DNA of 8,919 nt, taken from the NCBI GenBank assembly GCA_007130355.1, contig SLSQ01000194.1, forward strand, positions 1 to 8,919. The letters are read 5' to 3'. Under the pieces are notes generated by a model. That model was given only the letters and a program-made list of their open reading frames with translations. It was not told the DNA's origin and did no database searches. Within the stretch, counting starts at the first letter, position 1. Each line of letters begins with the position of its first letter. A program made the translations under genes and the position numbers. The stretch comes from Trueperaceae bacterium. Lineage in GTDB: Bacteria; Deinococcota; Deinococci; Deinococcales; Trueperaceae. Below, in pieces: positions 5,392 to 8,919 of the stretch.

Positions 5392-6629
5392 CCGCTCCCC
5401 GCCCCGAACGTGACCTGGACCTGGTGGTGCACGGCGCCACCGGGTTCACCGGACGCCTGGTCGCGCGCGGCGTACGCGACCGAGCGCCCGCCGGACTGCG
5501 CTGGGGGCTCTCCGGCCGCAATGAAGCGAAGCTGCGCCGGATCCGCGACGAACTCGGCCTGGACCCGCAGCGGGTGCCTGTGATCGTGGCCGACGCGTTC
5601 GACTCCGCCGCCCTGGCGGCGCTGGCCGGTCGGGCCCGCGCCGTCGTCACCACCGTCGGTCCGTACGCCCGCTACGGCCGGCAGTTGGTCGCCGCCTGCG
5701 CGCTGGCCGGCACCGACCTGGCCGACCTGACCGGCGAGCCGCTGTTCATGCGCGACACGATCCTGCTGCACCACGCCACCGCCCGCGCCACCGGCGCCCG
5801 CATCGTGCACGCCTGCGGCTTCGACTCGGTCCCGTCCGACCTGGGCGCGTACGCCCTGCAGCGCGAAGCGGTCCGGCGGCACGGCCGACCGTGCCGCGAG
5901 GTGGTGCACCTGTTCGGGCCGCTGAGCGGCGGCGTGAGCGGGGGAACGATCGCGTCGCTGTTCGATCTGGCCGATCTCGTGGCGAACGATCCCGACGCGC
6001 GACGCGCGCTGCAGGATCCCGACCTGCTCGCCCCCGGCGGCTCGCCCTCCCGCCCTGCGCCGTGGGGCCTGCCGCCGGCGCGCCACGACGGATTCGCCGG
6101 CTGGTCGGCGCCGTTCGTGATGGCCGCGACCAACGAGAAGGTCGTCCGCCGCAGCCGCTTCCTACGTGGCGAACCGTGGGGGCCCGAGGTCCGCTACGTC
6201 GAGCGGTTCGCGGCGGCCACCTGGGCCCGCGCCGCGGCGGTCGGACTCGGCACCGTCGCCCTGATGGCGCTGCTGGCGGTCCCGCCGCTCCGTCGCCTGG
6301 CCGCCCGTCTGGCGCCGAAGCCGGGCGCTGGACCGAGCGACCGGACCCGTGCCGACGGGTTCTTCCGGACGACGCTCATCGGCCGCGTGCCCGACGTGTC
6401 CGAGCCGATCGTGGCCCACGTCCGCGCCGACGAGGATCCGGGCTACGCCGCGACCGCCCGCATGCTGGCCGAGTTCGGCCTGCTGCTGGCCGCCGGCGAG
6501 AGCGACGCGGAGGGCGGGGTGCTCACCCCGGCGGTGGCGGGCGGAGCGCGGGCGATCGAGCGGCTGGCCGAGGTCGGGATCGAGATTCGGGTCGAGCCTC
6601 CGGCCGGGTCTCCGACGCGCGTTCCGTGA
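5388..6629 (+). CDS. Trans-acting enoyl reductase / saccharopine dehydrogenase-like NAD(P)-binding protein
   Basis: This 413-residue protein belongs to the saccharopine dehydrogenase NAD(P)-binding family, in the branch that includes mycobacterial trans-acting enoyl reductases and the vertebrate saccharopine dehydrogenase-like oxidoreductase. It probably reduces a double bond in, or oxidises, a lipid-like substrate, but the substrate is unknown. The N-terminal Rossmann signature is GATGFTG (16-22), followed by LSGRN (41-45), TVGPYARYG (89-97), GTDLADLTGEP (108-118) and HACGFDSVPSD (141-151). A hydrophobic segment at about 283-299 fits the membrane or lipid-droplet association seen in relatives. 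Length is normal for the family (about 410-420). The GTG start is fixed by the family N-terminus and by a GTGA overlap with the MFS stop; a TACGCT word seven bases upstream suggests a second, leaderless start of transcription. No polyketide synthase or fatty-acid gene is in view, so a role with polyketides is not supported here. True saccharopine dehydrogenase (lysine pathway) is unlikely from the motifs. Confidence 0.9.
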   Translation: MTAPRPERDLDLVVHGATGFTGRLVARGVRDRAPAGLRWGLSGRNEAKLRRIRDELGLDPQRVPVIVADAFDSAALAALAGRARAVVTTVGPYARYGRQLVAACALAGTDLADLTGEPLFMRDTILLHHATARATGARIVHACGFDSVPSDLGAYALQREAVRRHGRPCREVVHLFGPLSGGVSGGTIASLFDLADLVANDPDARRALQDPDLLAPGGSPSRPAPWGLPPARHDGFAGWSAPFVMAATNEKVVRRSRFLRGEPWGPEVRYVERFAAATWARAAAVGLGTVALMALLAVPPLRRLAARLAPKPGAGPSDRTRADGFFRTTLIGRVPDVSEPIVAHVRADEDPGYAATARMLAEFGLLLAAGESDAEGGVLTPAVAGGARAIERLAEVGIEIRVEPPAGSPTRVP

Positions 6630-6636
6630 TCGTGCG

Positions 6637-7806
6637 ATGAGCGACGCCCCCGCGAACGCATCCGACGGACACGCGCCGCACGCGCACCGCCCCCACGTCT
6701 GCGTGATCGGCGCCGGCGCGATCGGCGGTTCGGTGGCGTTCCACCTGCTGCGGCACGACGTACGCGTCACGGTCGTCGACGCCGCCCGGCCCGGCCTCGC
6801 GGCGTCGCGCGCCTCGTACGGTTGGATCAACGCCCGCGACCGCGAGACGCGGAGCTACCACCGCCTGAACCGGTTGGCGCTCGAGTCGTGGCGCCGGTTC
6901 GAAGCGGAGCTCGGCGCCGACGTGGGCCTGACCTGGGGCGGGGAGCTTCGTTGGGCCGCGACCGAGGAGGGCGGCGCGGAGCTACGTCGGCGGGTGGCGG
7001 AGCTGCAGTCGTGGGGGGACCCGGTCCGGTCGCTCGCGGCCGAACGCGTGCGCGAGCTGGAGCCCGGCTTCCGGTTCGGCCCGGTGCACGCCGCCTCGTA
7101 CACCGACGCCGACGCGCACGTGGACCTGACGCGCGTGGCCGAGGCGTGCGTCGACCGGGTGCGCGCCGCGGGCGGTGCGGCGTTCCTGAACGAGCCGGTC
7201 ACCGGCCTCGAGTCCGGCGCGGACGGGCGCGTGCGGGCGGTCCGAACGGCGGCGCGCTGGATCGCGTGCGACGCGGTGGTGGTCGCGGCCGGCGCGGCGA
7301 CCGGGCGGGTCGCGGCCCTCGCGAACGTCGACGTACCGGACGCGAACTCGCACGGGGCGACGGTCGTGACCGGCCCGCTGAACGAATCGCTGTTCCGCAC
7401 CATCTGCGCGTTCCACTCGCCCCGCGACCGCGACGGCCTGCTGCTGAACCTGCGGCAGTTCCCGGACGGGCGGGTGCAGATCCACGGCGGGACGCACGCC
7501 GGCTCGATCGGCGACCGGTCGGAGGGCGACGCGCGCAGTCTGATCGAGGAGGCGGCCGGGTGGCTGCCGGCCCTGGCCGGGGCCGAGGTCGACGAGGTCC
7601 GTACCGCCGTGCGTCCGGTTCCGGCGGACGGGCTGCCGGTGGTGGGGTTCGCGGAGCGGGCCCCGAACCTCTACCTCGCGTTCACGCACTCGGGCGCCAC
7701 GCTGGCGCCGCTGCTGGGCGCCTGGGCCGCGACCGAGATCGCGACCGGCGTACGGGTCGACGACCTGACCCCGTACCGCCCGGAGCGGTTCGCGGCCGGC
7801 GCCTGA
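6637..7806 (+). CDS. FAD-dependent oxidoreductase, DAO family (amino-acid oxidase/dehydrogenase-like)
   Basis: A 389-residue flavoprotein of the DAO superfamily, which oxidises amines or amino acids (glycine oxidase, sarcosine oxidase, D-amino-acid dehydrogenase). The FAD-binding dinucleotide fold is at the N-terminus: VCVIGAGAIGGS (21-32) with the acidic residue of the second strand in VTVVD (44-48), then ASRASYGWINA (57-67). The C-terminal FAD-contact region is RPVPADGLPVVG (326-337) and FTHSGATLAPLLG (349-361). Residues 1-19 before the fold are a His- and Ala-rich tail, DGHAPHAHRPH at 10-20, longer than usual. The start ATG at 6637 is seven bases after the reductase stop and has no Shine-Dalgarno, so it probably depends on readthrough from the gene before it. 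The substrate cannot be assigned; the D-threonine-aldolase-like gene to the right hints at amino-acid catabolism, but it lies on the other strand. Confidence 0.92.
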   Translation: MSDAPANASDGHAPHAHRPHVCVIGAGAIGGSVAFHLLRHDVRVTVVDAARPGLAASRASYGWINARDRETRSYHRLNRLALESWRRFEAELGADVGLTWGGELRWAATEEGGAELRRRVAELQSWGDPVRSLAAERVRELEPGFRFGPVHAASYTDADAHVDLTRVAEACVDRVRAAGGAAFLNEPVTGLESGADGRVRAVRTAARWIACDAVVVAAGAATGRVAALANVDVPDANSHGATVVTGPLNESLFRTICAFHSPRDRDGLLLNLRQFPDGRVQIHGGTHAGSIGDRSEGDARSLIEEAAGWLPALAGAEVDEVRTAVRPVPADGLPVVGFAERAPNLYLAFTHSGATLAPLLGAWAATEIATGVRVDDLTPYRPERFAAGA

Positions 7807-7958
7807 CGCTTGCCGCTACGCCTCGCGGGCCAGGGCCGTACCCACGCTTCGGCGTCGGCACGCACGACGGCGAAGCCGACGGCGCGGAGGGCGCGTGCGA
7901 ACTCGGCTTGGAGGTCGTTCACGGGGACGCGGGTGCGAGCGTTGCGATTCCTGTTCAC
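7671..7958 (-). CDS. Small frame coupled to the DUF433 gene, possible degenerate toxin partner
   Basis: A 95-codon frame starts with GTG at 7958, sharing GTGA with the DUF433 stop, exactly where a toxin gene of the DUF433/DUF5615 type would start. Its first half includes PVNDLQAEFARALRAVGFAVV (13-33), which loosely resembles the LARxLRxxGHxVV opening of DUF5615 PIN-like proteins. It lacks the clear acidic residues and the rest of the domain, and from about codon 51 it runs antisense into the 3' end of the DAO oxidoreductase gene. It may be a truncated remnant, a short unrelated peptide, or no gene at all. The 148 bases between the two flanking stops (7807-7954) hold nothing else that I can identify. 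Confidence 0.25.
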   Translation of the reverse strand: MNRNRNARTRVPVNDLQAEFARALRAVGFAVVRADAEAWVRPWPARRSGKRQAPAANRSGRYGVRSSTRTPVAISVAAQAPSSGASVAPECVNAR

Positions 7959-8296
7959 GAAGCGCTCTGTGGCGGTTTCGGGGTCAGGAACGGCTTCTCG
8001 GTTCGAATCCGTTCGGGAGTCCACGCCTCCTCGCGAGCGATCCGTTCGTCGATCTCCTCCGGATGGCGCGCGTAGTACGCCAATGCCGAGCGGATCTGCA
8101 ACGGAGTCAGCGTGGGAAACGAGGCCAGCGTCGCCGCTTCGTCCCGCTCGACCGCGTTCCATGCATCGACCACTTGCCAGACGTCGATCCCCGTTCCCCC
8201 GACGAAGGCGCGACGGCCTGCCGGACCGTCGACGAACTCTGGGGGAAGGTCACCGCTGAGACGGTCGGACGTCGGTTGATCACGTCGTGCGGACAT
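7955..8296 (-). CDS. DUF433 family protein, antitoxin-like
   Basis: A 113-residue protein with a DUF433 domain (about 26-85), a small helix-turn-helix-like fold often acting as the antitoxin to DUF5615 PIN-like nucleases. The signature parts are GGTGIDVWQVVDAWNA (33-48) and FPTLTPLQIRSALAYYARHP (60-79); EEIDERIAREE (80-90) continues the last helix. The N-terminal 25 residues and the proline-rich tail (101-113) are extra. The ATG at 8296 has AGGA (8307-8304) seven bases upstream. G+C is lower than in the neighbours (198 of 300 bases, 66%, by hand count of 7981-8280), which fits horizontal acquisition. No intact toxin follows, only a short frame overlapping the stop, so it may be a solitary antitoxin or a regulator. 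It begins 27 bases after the stop of the upstream aldolase gene on the same strand and could be co-transcribed with it. Confidence 0.82.
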   Translation of the reverse strand: MSARRDQPTSDRLSGDLPPEFVDGPAGRRAFVGGTGIDVWQVVDAWNAVERDEAATLASFPTLTPLQIRSALAYYARHPEEIDERIAREEAWTPERIRTEKPFLTPKPPQSAS

Positions 8297-8323
8297 GCAC
8301 CCATCCTGGCACGCCGCACGCCG

Positions 8324-8919
8324 TCAGGTACGCCGCCCCCGCGCCACCACCGGAATCTCCCGCTCCACGACCCCGCCGCGGACCCCCACCAGCACGTCGT
8401 ACAGGTTCACGACCGGGCAGACGTGGTTCATCACGATCGCGACCCGGTCGCCGATCGAGAGCGTCGAGCCGGGCTCGAGTTTCAGCACCCCGTGCTCCTC
8501 CGACGCCTTGACCAGGGTGGCGTCCTCGCGGCCGACCACGGCGCCGGGTTCGCCGGTCCCGCCGGCGCGTGCGTCGCTGCCGAACGACTTGCTGCCGGCG
8601 TCGACCACGGCGCGTTCGGCGACCGGTCGCGAGACGACCGTGGCGAGCACGTACGCGGCACACCGTTCGAGTTCGGCCGAGAACCGGGCGATCGTGTTCA
8701 GGTCGTTGAACACCGAGGTTCCGGGCCGCAGCTCGGTCACGCCGGGCGTGTCCGCCTCGTAAGGAGCGGCGAGGGTCGATCCGGTCGAGACCCCCGGCAC
8801 CTCGATCCCGGCGGCGCGGATCCGTTCGGCGGTGTCGACCAGCGCTTCGGCCTGCGCGCGCGACGCACGCTCCAGTCCTTCGCGGTCGGTTTCGGCCCCG
8901 ACGTGCCCGCCGTGGGTCA
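8324..8919 (-). CDS. D-threonine aldolase / D-serine dehydratase family enzyme, C-terminal half only
   Basis: The visible 197 residues are the C-terminal part of a fold-type III PLP enzyme (alanine racemase-like barrel plus D-serine dehydratase-like C-terminal domain). Relatives split D-threonine into glycine and acetaldehyde, or deaminate D-serine to pyruvate, and need a divalent metal. In order from the edge are THGGHVG (1-7 of the visible part), PGVSTGSTLA (41-50), ELRPGTSVFND (62-72), VVDAGSKSFGSD (104-115), EEHGVL (140-145) and NHVCPVVNLYD (164-174). His165 and Cys167 match the HxC metal ligands of the family. The N-terminal part with the PLP lysine lies outside the window. The stop is at 8324-8326. 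The motifs cannot separate aldolase from dehydratase. DUF433 follows after 27 bases on the same strand. The facing DAO oxidoreductase suggests a local interest in amino-acid turnover without proving a shared pathway. Confidence 0.92.
   Translation of the reverse strand, partial: THGGHVGAETDREGLERASRAQAEALVDTAERIRAAGIEVPGVSTGSTLAAPYEADTPGVTELRPGTSVFNDLNTIARFSAELERCAAYVLATVVSRPVAERAVVDAGSKSFGSDARAGGTGEPGAVVGREDATLVKASEEHGVLKLEPGSTLSIGDRVAIVMNHVCPVVNLYDVLVGVRGGVVEREIPVVARGRRT

Noticed and set aside
4500..6086. A 528-codon minus-strand open frame antisense to the MFS and reductase genes
   Set aside because: No recognisable domain, biased composition, and it opposes two well-supported genes.
5388..6629. 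Lysine-pathway saccharopine dehydrogenase
   Set aside because: The shared part is only the NAD(P)-binding fold; GATGFTG, the FDSVPSD block and the hydrophobic segment near residue 290 fit the enoyl-reductase-like branch.
7850..7881. CGTCGGC (7851-7857) with GCCGACG (7875-7881) as a terminator hairpin between the convergent genes
   Set aside because: The 7-base stem has a 17-base loop and no T-rich tract on either strand; such short GC repeats are common here.
1..8919. tRNA, rRNA, CRISPR arrays, insertion sequences, phage genes or an origin
   Set aside because: I looked on both strands for regular spaced repeats, transposase or integrase motifs and tRNA-like cloverleaf ends and saw none.

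Overview
This window comes from a bacterium with very G+C-rich DNA. Hand counts give 77% G+C in one 60-base line of an ordinary gene (7081-7140). GTG starts are frequent, and long spurious open frames run antisense to most genes. Several genes have a TANNNT word (mostly TACGCT) shortly upstream, and two have it 5-7 bases before a GTG with no Shine-Dalgarno, which is the layout of leaderless transcripts. Leaderless TANNNT promoters are well known in Deinococcota and Actinobacteria. Together with the gene content this suggests a Deinococcota (Truepera-like) or actinobacterial chromosome. That placement is an inference, not a demonstration. There is no phage, insertion sequence, CRISPR array, tRNA or rRNA.

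Left part (1-2402). The minus strand carries a cation-efflux-like membrane protein with an MDC-type N-terminal domain (986-1795), followed 54 bases downstream by rtcB, an RNA-splicing and RNA-repair ligase cut off by the window edge (1-931). Rightward from the cation transporter, across a 148-base divergent spacer, is a small four-helix membrane protein of unknown function (1944-2402).

Middle (2357-7806). A minus-strand membrane diguanylate cyclase (seven-helix sensor, PAS, GGEEF with inhibitory site) converges on and overlaps the end of the small membrane protein gene. It diverges from a plus-strand run of three closely packed genes: an MFS transporter, a trans-acting-enoyl-reductase/saccharopine-dehydrogenase-like protein overlapping it by 4 bases, and a DAO-family FAD oxidoreductase 7 bases further on. 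The run looks like one transcription unit, with a likely extra internal promoter before the reductase.

Right part (7671-8919). On the minus strand the C-terminal half of a D-threonine aldolase/D-serine dehydratase family enzyme enters from the edge. It is followed by a DUF433 antitoxin-like gene of visibly lower G+C and a small unrecognised frame coupled to it by a GTGA overlap, in the place where a toxin would be expected. The DAO oxidoreductase and the D-threonine aldolase face each other across this insert. Both families act on amino acids, often D-isomers, but a shared pathway is only a suggestion.

The most notable signal is the promoter pattern: by eye TACGCT occurs four times in the window on either strand, and each copy lies 7-64 bases upstream of a start codon in the correct orientation. 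I found no convincing novel multi-gene system. The least explained items are the DUF433 neighbourhood, the histidine-poor cation transporter and the small membrane protein.
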